This document shows, one piece after another, positions 34,710-42,845 of a DNA stretch of 64,000 nt (its first letter is position 1; each line of letters begins with the position of its first letter). Below the pieces are notes generated by a model that searched no databases, was not told the DNA's origin, and saw only the letters and a program-made list of their open reading frames with translations. The position numbers and the translations under genes are program-made. This stretch comes from an uncultured Sphingomonadaceae bacterium (GTDB taxonomy: Bacteria > Pseudomonadota > Alphaproteobacteria > Sphingomonadales > Sphingomonadaceae). The DNA lies in NCBI GenBank assembly GCA_947496865.1, contig CANMEE010000001.1, positions 1,417,501 to 1,481,500 on the forward strand. Direction: 5' to 3'.

Positions 34710-35879
34710 ATGGGGCGCTCCGGTTTAGATAGTATAAGTGTGTCGTCGCACTTTATGTTTCAGGTTTTTCGTAGTTGTCAGGACTTGGGCGCTAGGAAAC
34801 CGGTGCTTTTGGCTGCGCTTGACTTGACCGATGCCCAGTTGCGCGATCCGCGTACCAGATTTGGCGCGGACGCGGTGGCAATATTGTGTCAGGCTGCGGC
34901 GCAAGAACTGGGGCGTGAAAATATCTTTCTGGACATTGGCTGGGGCATGATGCCAGCCGGTTTTTCAGATATTGGCTATATGGCGCTGTTTGAAGAGACT
35001 ATTGGTGACGTCATGCAAGCTGCAGCCGCGGCGATGGATTCGCGCGCGACCGAGCCGCTATTGCGATGGGACCAGTCGGGCTCGATCTGCCGATTGGTAG
35101 CGGACCCGGGTTGTCAGGCTGCGGAAGGACTGGTTTTCGTCCTTTTCTCCATTTTGTCACGCATGGGGCACATTGTAGCCAAACCCGAATCCCAGCCGGT
35201 TAAAGCCGCCTATTTCGCAAACCGGCAGCCGCGAAATTGTAACGTCCCCAAGATGCTGGAGAATCACCGGATAACGATCCCGTGCTTTTTTGATCAGCGG
35301 CGAACATGTTTGGAGCTGCATCGGGATATTACCGATCTTCCCAATCCCTTTGCCAACCGCGATGTGGTTCGTGCCGGGCAGTATTTGTTAAACCGCTTTC
35401 CCATGCATGCGAATGAACCCGCCTCGTTGGTTTCACTCTGTTATCATTATCTATTTCAGCTTTTGGATAAATCCGGTTTAAGCCTTGATGCGGCAGCGGA
35501 AACCTTTGGCATGGCTGAGAGAACTTTGCGGCGAAAATTGGCAGCGGAAGGCGCGTCTTTTCGCCAGATACTGGAGGAAGTTCGCCGGGATACCTGTCAT
35601 CTATATTTTCTAGAAGGCACTCGATCCCTGTCGGAAATTGCGACCAAATTGGGCTATAGCGAACTCAGTGCTTTTACACGTGCTTATACCGCCTGGTATG
35701 GTCGCTCCCCCAGTCGTGATATGGCAATGCACATGGCTGTTGCCGAGCAGGAGAAATCAAAATTGAGTGGGAAAATGGTGGGCGTAGAGAGAGTTGAACT
35801 CCCGACCCCTTCGATGTCAACGAAGTGCTCTACCACTGAGCTATACGCCCACGCTGCAGGCCGTCTAGCTAGCCGCTAG
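34710..35879 (+). CDS. AraC-family regulator with tail antisense to tRNA-Val
   Basis: A 389-residue protein. An N-terminal effector-binding domain of the arabinose-binding-like type (about 20-225) precedes an AraC HTH pair (about 245-345): LDAAAETFGMAERTLRRKLA and SLSEIATKLGYSELSAFTRAY, ending in the usual GRSPS. The domain normally ends about 15 residues later, yet the frame continues for a total of 40 more, reading antisense through tRNA-Val (VERVELPTPSMS...). That tail is probably unstructured. The start (ATG after TTGGG) is uncertain; a later ATG at 34755 is possible. Confidence 0.8.
   Translation: MGRSGLDSISVSSHFMFQVFRSCQDLGARKPVLLAALDLTDAQLRDPRTRFGADAVAILCQAAAQELGRENIFLDIGWGMMPAGFSDIGYMALFEETIGDVMQAAAAAMDSRATEPLLRWDQSGSICRLVADPGCQAAEGLVFVLFSILSRMGHIVAKPESQPVKAAYFANRQPRNCNVPKMLENHRITIPCFFDQRRTCLELHRDITDLPNPFANRDVVRAGQYLLNRFPMHANEPASLVSLCYHYLFQLLDKSGLSLDAAAETFGMAERTLRRKLAAEGASFRQILEEVRRDTCHLYFLEGTRSLSEIATKLGYSELSAFTRAYTAWYGRSPSRDMAMHMAVAEQEKSKLSGKMVGVERVELPTPSMSTKCSTTELYAHAAGRLASR
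35776..35850 (-). tRNA. tRNA-Val (anticodon GAC)
   Basis: Complete cloverleaf with encoded CCA: acceptor GGGCGTA/TACGCCC, D-arm GCTC/GAGC, anticodon stem CTTCG/CGAAG with loop TTGACAT giving GAC, T-arm GGGAG-TTCAACT-CTCTC. Discriminator A. It lies inside the 3' part of the convergent AraC gene. Confidence 0.96.
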
Positions 35880-35893
35880 ACAGGGTGCAAGAC

Positions 35894-36283
35894 TTAATTG
35901 AGTTCGCCGATACTATCCGGCTCAAATAGCCGCTGCACTTCCAGGACAAGATCCTTCAGATGGAACGGTTTGGACAGAATTTTGGCCTTAGGTACGGATT
36001 CTCCGGCCCTCAGAGTCACGCCGGAAAAACCCGTAATAAACATGACCTGAGTATCGGGCGATACTTTTGCACAATGTTGGGCGAGTTCTATCCCGTCCAT
36101 TTCCGGCATGACGATATCGGTCAATAACAAGTCAAACTTTTCGTTGTCGAGATAAGGAAGCGCCGCTGTGCCGCGATCTACTGCCACAACATCATAGTTT
36201 GATTTTTGCAACGCGCGCGTAAGATGCTCGCGCATTGCTTGCTCATCTTCCGCAAGGAGAATTCTGATCATCTGTTGGGCCAT
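35894..36283 (-). CDS. cpdR: CpdR-like single-domain response regulator
   Basis: A 129-residue stand-alone receiver: IRILLAEDEQAMREHL, phosphoacceptor in LLLTDIVMPEMDG, and LSKPFHLKDLV. In Caulobacter CpdR, unphosphorylated, recruits substrates to ClpXP to time the cell cycle. The sequence around the DIVMPEMDG and GESVPKAKILSKPFHL matches CpdR of sphingomonads as I remember it. The start may be the fifth codon (MIRILL), since AGGG abuts the first ATG. It lies beside tRNA-Val. Confidence 0.85.
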   Translation of the reverse strand: MAQQMIRILLAEDEQAMREHLTRALQKSNYDVVAVDRGTAALPYLDNEKFDLLLTDIVMPEMDGIELAQHCAKVSPDTQVMFITGFSGVTLRAGESVPKAKILSKPFHLKDLVLEVQRLFEPDSIGELN

Positions 36284-36412
36284 TCCCTGTCCATATCTTC
36301 TGAAAATTTCGGGCTTTTATGCCGAAAATTAACTATAGGCGCAAATCTCTTAATAAATTGGGTTCTGTCGACTGTTTTTATGCGATATTGGGGCAGGAGC
36401 GGATAGGACATC

Positions 36413-37303
36413 ATGACGGACCAAATTGTCGACAATCTAGTGCAAGAGCTATCCCCTGATAGGCCTTTCTCCTCTTACAATGTGGATGAATTGCAATATC
36501 CATTGCTTATCAGCGTTCCGCATGCCGGGCGTGTATATCCCAAGGAAATACTAGATAATCTTGCGGTGCCGGCAACGCATTTGTTGCGTTTGGAAGATCG
36601 CTATGCCGATCGATTGGCGAATATTGCAATCTCGAAGGGATTTCCAACCCTAATCGCCCATCGGCCAAGGGCCTGGGTTGATTTGAACCGTGCACGGTCG
36701 GAAATAGACGCCAATATCATTCAGGGCCTATCGCCGTCTCAGCTTCCAGCGCCGAGCCGAAAGGTCCGTGGCGGATTGGGCGTTGTCCCCAGTCGATTGC
36801 ACGGCATTGGCAGTCTATGGCGAAAAAAATGGCAGTGGGAGGACATAAATAACCGTCTGGACGATTGTCATGAACCCTATCACAACGGCGTTACGCAGCT
36901 TTTGAATCAGATAAATTTGAAATTTGGCTGCGCGCTCTTGCTCGATTTGCATAGCATGCCGCCATTGGATGAAAAACAGGGCAATATTGATGTTGTGGTT
37001 GGTGATCTTTTTGGCCGCAGTGCCGGATCCCGCTATTCAGAGCTTGCGATGTCGTTCCTCGAACAATCAGGCATCAATGCGCAACTTAATCATCCCTATG
37101 CGGGCGGCTATATTTTGGAACGGCATAGCGAGGTGGGAAAAGATATTCATGCGCTGCAAATCGAGGTGAGCCGAGGTTGTTATCTGGACGAGGCTTTGCG
37201 GGAGCCGGGTGATGGCTTGCCAGTCATGGCTGATCATATCGCAAATCTTGCAATGCGGCTGACTGATCATATGGGCGGCCAGTTTCTTTTGGCCGCTGAA
37301 TAG
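36413..37303 (+). CDS. N-formylglutamate amidohydrolase
   Basis: A 296-residue hydrolase of the HutG/FGase family, which releases formate and glutamate from N-formylglutamate in histidine breakdown. ISVPHAGRVYP, LDLHSMPP and LNHPYAGGYILERH hold the metal-binding His/Asp residues typical of the fold. There is no histidine-utilisation gene nearby, so the real substrate may differ. It is divergent from cpdR and followed by a convergent sRNA gene. Confidence 0.88.
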   Translation: MTDQIVDNLVQELSPDRPFSSYNVDELQYPLLISVPHAGRVYPKEILDNLAVPATHLLRLEDRYADRLANIAISKGFPTLIAHRPRAWVDLNRARSEIDANIIQGLSPSQLPAPSRKVRGGLGVVPSRLHGIGSLWRKKWQWEDINNRLDDCHEPYHNGVTQLLNQINLKFGCALLLDLHSMPPLDEKQGNIDVVVGDLFGRSAGSRYSELAMSFLEQSGINAQLNHPYAGGYILERHSEVGKDIHALQIEVSRGCYLDEALREPGDGLPVMADHIANLAMRLTDHMGGQFLLAAE

Positions 37304-37324
37304 CGCTGGAGGCTTGAATTGATC

Positions 37325-37357
37325 AAAAAAAACCACCTCGCCATGAAGGCGAGGTGG
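37325..37357 (-). terminator. Rho-independent terminator of the sRNA
   Basis: CCACCTCGCC and GGCGAGGTGG form a perfect 10-bp stem with a 5-nt loop, followed by eight T residues in the minus direction. No protein gene on this strand ends here, which is what points to an RNA gene. In the plus direction the stem could also stop the N-formylglutamate amidohydrolase transcript, though no T tract follows. Confidence 0.9.
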
Positions 37358-37424
37358 CCAAGGTTCAGGGAGGTGGCATTCAAAGAATGCCCGTACTGAT
37401 CCAATCGGGGGATGTGGATCTGTA
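37325..37424 (-). ncRNA. Candidate trans-acting sRNA with C-rich anti-Shine-Dalgarno loops
   Basis: In the minus direction the sequence folds as three hairpins. Hairpin 1: GATCC/GGATC around a 13-nt loop containing ATCCCCC. Hairpin 2: GGCATTC-TTT-GAATGCC. Then a single-stranded ACCTCCC (anti-ribosome-site) segment, and a 10-bp terminator stem with eight T residues. Alphaproteobacterial sRNAs of the CcsR/suhB type use such C-rich loops to block ribosome sites. A possible -35 (CTTGCA) is upstream; the -10 is unclear, so the 5' end is approximate. Confidence 0.65.
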
Positions 37425-37665
37425 CACTATTAATGTGGTCTTTTGTGTAACCAGTTGCAAGTCCCAAAAAGGAAATATTGGTTTGATTTTGTCATTTGTG
37501 GCGTGAACGCGCGTGTTTACCACCGCTTCGACCTCTCAATAGAACGTCTCTGCGGGGTGAGTATTGGCTATGATGGGAATGAGAATGATCCAGTGAAGCG
37601 CATTAGCTGTTTTGCCAAAACGCGTCACTGGACCATTAATTTTCGATCATATGATCAATCTCAGG

Positions 37666-38445
37666 TTACACAGCAGGTGCTTCTGTAACCTGTGGCATTT
37701 TCCCAGCTTCAACCTGCTTTGCAAAAACTTCGCGCATAATTTGCAGCGAGAAGAGGTGCGCATAGATTAGAGGCAGCATGCCATTTTGGTTTATTTTCCG
37801 AAGTTCATCGCCGCGCAGCTCGCGGAGTTTTTCCTCGTTGACCATCTGGAAGCCGCGATAAACGAAAGGCTGTTCCACGCCGGTTTGCTGAATGGCAACC
37901 TCGCCGTCCATCAACAGGTCGAGTTTTTTGAGTTCCTCGACAAATTGCGCGGTGCGTTGACCAGCTTGTTCAAAGCTCTCGCAAAATTCCAAGATACTTT
38001 TTGTTTTTTCAGAAGGCTGGTCTTTGTCAAACAAAGGATCACCCTCTTTATAGTCGCCAATGGCGCCGGTCGTCGGGTCAAAACACAGTGACAGTTCATC
38101 GGCATCAGGCCGCAGCTTTGCCAGCATGAAAGGATAGCGCCGAACATAAGCAGGGACATAGGCTGGCTGATTAAAACGGCCATCTTCGCCCATGAATGTG
38201 TTCACACCTTCATTGAGACCCATAAGAATCAAAGGAACGCTATTGTCGCCCACTGAAAAAACAATCGGGTAGTTGCGCGCGGCGTTTGGAAATTCGTCAA
38301 CCGTGATCGGAATCGCGTGCTGTTCCTGCATGAAGGATGCATCATCCAGGCCCTTGACCTTCCACTTAGCATGTTCTTTTGAATTGAGCGGAACCAAGTC
38401 CTTGTAGAACATGGGAAGAGCTTGGGCTTGAGGCGCGCTGGCCAT
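37666..38445 (-). CDS. SapC-family protein
   Basis: A 259-residue protein of the SapC family (LVPLNSKEHAKWKVK near the N-terminus, NYPIVFSVGDNSVPLILMGLNEGVN, VPAYVRRYPFML). SapC was found in the S-layer locus of Campylobacter, but in proteobacteria it occurs without S-layer genes and its role is not known. In the plus-strand direction an imperfect hairpin (37590-37631) follows its stop codon. The nearby FAD oxidase lies upstream. Confidence 0.88.
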   Translation of the reverse strand: MASAPQAQALPMFYKDLVPLNSKEHAKWKVKGLDDASFMQEQHAIPITVDEFPNAARNYPIVFSVGDNSVPLILMGLNEGVNTFMGEDGRFNQPAYVPAYVRRYPFMLAKLRPDADELSLCFDPTTGAIGDYKEGDPLFDKDQPSEKTKSILEFCESFEQAGQRTAQFVEELKKLDLLMDGEVAIQQTGVEQPFVYRGFQMVNEEKLRELRGDELRKINQNGMLPLIYAHLFSLQIMREVFAKQVEAGKMPQVTEAPAV

Positions 38446-38496
38446 ATGAAAATCTCCGAAATATAAATATTGGTTATAAAATCTGCTGCAGTGGCT

Positions 38497-39969
38497 TTAA
38501 GTTGCTGGCGTGCTGGACGCAAGGGGAACTAGCTTACCCGGATTCATTATGTTCTTTGGATCAATCGCGCCTTTGATAGCGCGCAGCGTCAATATTCGGG
38601 CATCACCCGAAAGCCGCCCGAGTTCATCACGTTTTGTTTGGCCTATGCCATGTTCCGCCGAGATGGAGCCGCCTGCCGCGACAACCAGGTCGTGGACCAT
38701 GGGCGATATTGTCTGTGCCGATTCCACCATCCATTGCACGGCTCCCGATGATGTCCCGGAGCTAGGCGCCACATTGACCGGCGCTTTAACGTGAAAGTGG
38801 ACATTGCCGTCGCCCATATGGCCAAAGGCAGCGACCTGAGTGCCAGTGAAGGCCTTTTCGATCTGAGCGCCGGCTTCGGTAATAAAATCCGCCATTTTCG
38901 CTACCGGCACGCTGATATCATGTTGCAGCGCCGGACCTGCAGCGCGCTCTGCTTCGGAAATCGAATCGCGAATCTTCCAGAAAGCTTCGGCTTGACTTTC
39001 ATTGGCTGCGATAGCGGCGTCACTGATAAGCGTTTGATCTAATGCCTCGGCAAGCAACGCCTCCACGCGTTCGCGTGGATCGGTTGCCGCGGGTTGATCG
39101 CGAACAAATTCGACCAGCACATTCCAAGGCGCGGGCTCTGACAGGGGCGCGCGCATGTTAGGGATATGTTCGACAACCGCATCGAGGCAGGATTTCGGAA
39201 GTATTTCAAACCCTTCTAGTGACGCGCTTTCGCGTGCGTTAAGAAAACTGAATAATGCATAAGCGGCCTGTGGAGAAGCCACGCCCGCCCATGCGACGCA
39301 GCGGTCAACCAGCGCGGGAACCGTTTTTAGGGTGGCAGCCGTCACGATACCAAGAGTGCCTTCTCCGCCAATGAGCAACTGCTTGAGATCATAGCCGCGA
39401 TTGTCTTTTTTGAGGGCGGATAAGCCGTCATAAATACTGCCATCGGGTAGCACTGCTTCCAAACCGGCAACAAGCGCGCGCATCGCGCCATGCCGCAAAA
39501 CCTGGGTACCGCCAGCGTTGGTTGACACTAAGCCGCCGATGGTCGCTGATCCCTTGCCGCCCAAAGTCAGAGGAAAACGTTGCCCTTTCTCGCCCAAGGC
39601 TTCGTGAAAATTTTGTAATATGACCCCGGCGTCGCAAACCGCCAGTTGACCATTGCTATCGATGCTGCGGATCTGGTTCATCCGCCGCAGCGACAATAAT
39701 ATGGATTGTCCCTCCGCGTTCGGTGTCGCGCCGCCGACCATGCCACTATTCCCGCCTTGCGGCACCAAAGCGATCGCGTGGGCATTGGCGATTTTGACAA
39801 TATCGGACACTTCGTCGGTGGAAGCCGGTGAAATCAGCGCCAGCGCTTTACCCGTGTAGCGGCCTCGCCAATCGGTTAGCCATGGCTCCATATCGTCCAC
39901 ATCGCTGGTAAATCCTTTCGATCCGACGATTTCGGCCATGCTATTGAGCCAATCTGGCATTTCGGGCAT
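38497..39969 (-). CDS. FAD-binding oxidoreductase of the GlcD/D-2-hydroxyglutarate dehydrogenase type
   Basis: About 490 residues. FAD_binding_4 domain (about 30-200): ALVPQGGNSGMVGGATP, GGLVSTNAGGTQVLRHG and LIGGEGTLGIVTAATLK; C-terminal FAD-oxidase domain with GHMGDGNVHFHV and SAEHGIGQTKRDELG, where conserved His residues bind metal and substrate. It likely oxidises a D-2-hydroxy acid. I use the ATG of MPEMPDWLNS, preceded by GGA; the frame is open 20 codons more. Divergent from the next plus-strand gene, which it overlaps only in that extension. Confidence 0.88.
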   Translation of the reverse strand: MPEMPDWLNSMAEIVGSKGFTSDVDDMEPWLTDWRGRYTGKALALISPASTDEVSDIVKIANAHAIALVPQGGNSGMVGGATPNAEGQSILLSLRRMNQIRSIDSNGQLAVCDAGVILQNFHEALGEKGQRFPLTLGGKGSATIGGLVSTNAGGTQVLRHGAMRALVAGLEAVLPDGSIYDGLSALKKDNRGYDLKQLLIGGEGTLGIVTAATLKTVPALVDRCVAWAGVASPQAAYALFSFLNARESASLEGFEILPKSCLDAVVEHIPNMRAPLSEPAPWNVLVEFVRDQPAATDPRERVEALLAEALDQTLISDAAIAANESQAEAFWKIRDSISEAERAAGPALQHDISVPVAKMADFITEAGAQIEKAFTGTQVAAFGHMGDGNVHFHVKAPVNVAPSSGTSSGAVQWMVESAQTISPMVHDLVVAAGGSISAEHGIGQTKRDELGRLSGDARILTLRAIKGAIDPKNIMNPGKLVPLASSTPAT

Positions 39970-40108
39970 TGCTTGTTCCAAGAGGTTGAGGTTTCCAACG
40001 AATATAGATGCATTCTGGTCAAACGCCAATAAATCAGTAGAAAAGATAGTTCATCAAATATTCAATCACCGCTGCTATAGGCAGGGTGATGATAATCAGG
40101 GGTTTTCG

Positions 40109-40603
40109 GTGAGTCTTTCACTCTATGCATCATTGCTGCTGGTGACACCGGGCGTCTCAGAGCTTCCGATTACCGAAGCTCCCGCCGCGACCGAAGGGGT
40201 ATTTATTGGCCCTGCCGAATATCGACTTGCCCAGGTTCGTATTCAAAAACGTATCATTATTCGGGTACCGCGCCGCCGCCCGTTGAGGGCTGCGCCGACG
40301 GCCGATATTTCGCGAAGATCTGCACCGGCAAGCTATAAAGAAAAGAAAATAGGCAAATGTCTGCCGATGAACAATATTCTCGGGGTGCAGAGGTTTGGCG
40401 AGCGATATCTGGATTTGGTGACAAAGGACCGTCAGCAAATTCGCGCGCGACTGAAGAAGAAATGTCAGGCGCGCAGCTTCTATTCAGGCTTTTATATGGA
40501 AAAATCCGGTGACGGGAAAATCTGCATCGACAGAGACATTTTGCATTCGCGAACTGGCTCAAAATGTGAGATTGACCGGTTTCGTCTGCTTGTCCCCGAA
40601 TGA
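40109..40603 (+). CDS. Hypothetical protein with hydrophobic N-terminus
   Basis: About 164 residues from a GTG with AGGGG eight bases upstream. The start (SLSLYASLLLVTPGVSE) could be a signal peptide. A middle Arg/Pro-rich stretch (IIIRVPRRRPLRAAP) is followed by a compact domain with three cysteines: KCLPMNNILGVQRFGE, KKKCQARSFYSGFYMEK, and SKCEIDRFRLLVPE. I recall this domain in sphingomonad hypothetical proteins. The frame is open to 39938, but the upstream part is not protein-like and overlaps the oxidase. Confidence 0.6.
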   Translation: MSLSLYASLLLVTPGVSELPITEAPAATEGVFIGPAEYRLAQVRIQKRIIIRVPRRRPLRAAPTADISRRSAPASYKEKKIGKCLPMNNILGVQRFGERYLDLVTKDRQQIRARLKKKCQARSFYSGFYMEKSGDGKICIDRDILHSRTGSKCEIDRFRLLVPE

Positions 40604-40743
40604 CAGCCAAAATGATGCGTGCCTTGTGACCAGCTGATAACGCTAGATAGCTTGACAAAAGTGGCGTTTCGCACCATCCCCCAAAACAGCTTTTACAGGC
40701 TCTTTGTTCGTGCCATTATGCACCATAATTTTCCGGAAACACT

Positions 40744-42117
40744 ATGAAATTTGCCGACCTCGGCCTCTCTGATGAATTGTTAAAAGCGGTAGCCGATGCG
40801 GGCTATGATGAACCGACACCAATTCAGGCGCAGGCTATTCCGCCCGTCCTGATGATGAAGGATATTATCGGCATTGCGCAAACCGGTACGGGCAAGACCG
40901 CCAGTTTCGTGCTTCCGATGATCGATATTTTGGCGCATGGCCGATCACGGGCGCGGATGCCGCGTTCACTGATCTTGGAGCCAACCAGGGAATTGGCGGC
41001 TCAAGTCGCTGAGAATTTTGAAAAATATGGAAAGAACCATAACCTTAGTATGGCGCTGTTAATTGGCGGCGTATCTATGGGTGATCAGATCAAGGCGTTG
41101 GAAAAAGGCGTTGACGTCCTGATTGCTACACCAGGCCGATTGATGGATTTGTTCGAACGCGGGCGGATTTTAATGTCGGGCTGTGAGTTGCTGGTGATTG
41201 ATGAAGCGGATCGCATGCTTGATATGGGTTTCATTCCCGATATCGAACAAATTTGCTCGAAGCTGCCGTCGACCCGACAAACCATGTTATTCTCGGCGAC
41301 TATGCCGCCGCCGATTAAGAAACTGTCCGACCAGTTTCTCAATAATCCCAAATCTGTGGAAGTATCGCGTCCAGCGACTGCTAACACATCGATCGATCAG
41401 TCGATTATTCATGTGGCCCCAAAAGCCAAGCGCAAGCTTCTCTATGGAATATTGGACAATGAAGGGGTCGATACGGCGATAATCTTCTGCAACCGTAAAA
41501 CAGAAGTGCGCGACCTTTGTCAGGATATGCGCAAAGATGGATTTGATGCGGGACAAATTCATGGGGATATGGACCAAAGTTCACGCCTTGCGGAGTTGGA
41601 ACGATTTAAGTCCGGTGAAATCAATATCCTATGCGCATCTGACGTCGCCGCCCGTGGTTTGGACATAAAGGGCGTTAGCCATGTCGTAAATTACGACATT
41701 CCGTGGCATCCTGACGATTATATTCATCGCATCGGTCGAACCGGCCGTGCCGGAGCGACTGGCATTGCAATAACATTTGTGACGAATCGTGATGAAGAAC
41801 ATGTCGATAGCATTGAAAAGCTAACCGGCATGAAGCTGCCCGTCCGGGATAGCAAAAGCGTCAAACCTGAGAAAAAACCGAGCGGCAAGAAATCGTCGGC
41901 GGACAAGTCAAAAAGCGAGAAGCCTAAAAAGCCTAACAAGCCTCGCCCGGATGAGCATACTGAAGCGAAAAAAACCTCTTCAAAGTCGCCTTCACCGCCG
42001 GTTGAAAAGAGCAAGAAGCCTGAGAAACAGGCGCCGATTGCAGAGGCTGCAGACACACAAGACGATGACTGGAATGGCCCGGTACCAGGGTTCCTGGACG
42101 CCAAACTGGATCGCTAA
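40744..42117 (+). CDS. rhlE: DEAD-box RNA helicase, RhlE type
   Basis: A 457-residue helicase. Q-motif GYDEPTPIQAQAIP, Walker A AQTGTGKT, PTRELA (LEPTRELAAQ), DEAD (VIDEADRMLDMGF), SAT (LFSATMP), and in the second domain HRIGRTGRAG. The C-terminal tail (about residues 370-440) is Lys/Pro/Ser-rich and probably binds RNA. Role: RNA unwinding in ribosome assembly and decay, often in the cold. Confidence 0.93.
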   Translation: MKFADLGLSDELLKAVADAGYDEPTPIQAQAIPPVLMMKDIIGIAQTGTGKTASFVLPMIDILAHGRSRARMPRSLILEPTRELAAQVAENFEKYGKNHNLSMALLIGGVSMGDQIKALEKGVDVLIATPGRLMDLFERGRILMSGCELLVIDEADRMLDMGFIPDIEQICSKLPSTRQTMLFSATMPPPIKKLSDQFLNNPKSVEVSRPATANTSIDQSIIHVAPKAKRKLLYGILDNEGVDTAIIFCNRKTEVRDLCQDMRKDGFDAGQIHGDMDQSSRLAELERFKSGEINILCASDVAARGLDIKGVSHVVNYDIPWHPDDYIHRIGRTGRAGATGIAITFVTNRDEEHVDSIEKLTGMKLPVRDSKSVKPEKKPSGKKSSADKSKSEKPKKPNKPRPDEHTEAKKTSSKSPSPPVEKSKKPEKQAPIAEAADTQDDDWNGPVPGFLDAKLDR

Positions 42118-42152
42118 TTCGGTCTGAAAAAGCTCTACGGTTCAGATTGTTG

Positions 42153-42758
42153 CTATTGCAGCGTTAGGCTATCTAAAATCTGTGCGGCCAGCGGATCCAG
42201 CGTCTCCGCGCTATCTGCTGGATAGGTCACAGCAGCTTTGATCATTGTGCCATCTGGTTTCCGCAAGATACGCTGCGCAGTCTTACTGCCTTCGCTGATC
42301 GTGCCAGCGGCCCGATATTCGTTTTCGTTTACATAGCTGCCGGTCATGCCTTCTCCGGCATCTTCCAGCTCTTTTACCGCTGCGGTCAAATCTGCGTCTT
42401 CCCGATTTTCTATCCAGCCAGCTGTCAGTGTCGCTTTCGATTCAGCGTCATTAAATACCTGCCCATTGTCATCACCAGTGGCGTCATCCGCAGCCCAATT
42501 TTTCGGAACCATGATTGAAAACCCACGCAGCGCGTTGGCATAGCTGGTCATCTCAGCGCTATCTAGCGCAGGAGCAGTACCGTCCGCATTTGCCGCCGCC
42601 GCTTCATCGCGAATGGCTTTGCTTGCGGCATCAGCCTGTTTTGCAAGCTCTTCGCTCGATGGCACATCGCCGACGGCTTCCTGCTTTCCACAAGAGGACA
42701 AGAGTAGAGCCAGTGAAGCGGCCGCACAGATCGGAAATAAGGTTCGCATATTTGTCAT
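42153..42758 (-). CDS. Putative lipoprotein
   Basis: A 201-residue protein with a lipoprotein signal ending LSSCGK. An Ala/Glu/Asp-rich linker (about 25-65) leads to a soluble domain (about 68-200) containing MTSYANALRGFSIMVPKNW and a C-terminal RKPDGTMIKAAVTYPADSAET. No family recognised; a small periplasmic binding or stress protein is possible. It sits alone between rhlE (convergent) and the NtrC-type activator. Confidence 0.65.
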   Translation of the reverse strand: MTNMRTLFPICAAASLALLLSSCGKQEAVGDVPSSEELAKQADAASKAIRDEAAAANADGTAPALDSAEMTSYANALRGFSIMVPKNWAADDATGDDNGQVFNDAESKATLTAGWIENREDADLTAAVKELEDAGEGMTGSYVNENEYRAAGTISEGSKTAQRILRKPDGTMIKAAVTYPADSAETLDPLAAQILDSLTLQ

Positions 42759-42845
42759 AGTCGCTAGACTTAGGGAGTGCAGCGTTAAACATCAACTGAG
42801 AAGATTATGCGCGGTCCATTCAGCGGTTTGAACAGGACGCTCCGG

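Noticed and set aside
37590..37631. Inverted repeat CCAGTGA/TCACTGG as a sapC terminator
   Set aside because: Imperfect stem and no T tract; at most a Rho-dependent stop or chance.
37443..37688. 81-residue plus-strand frame after the sRNA
   Set aside because: No ribosome site, no family likeness, and it runs into sapC.
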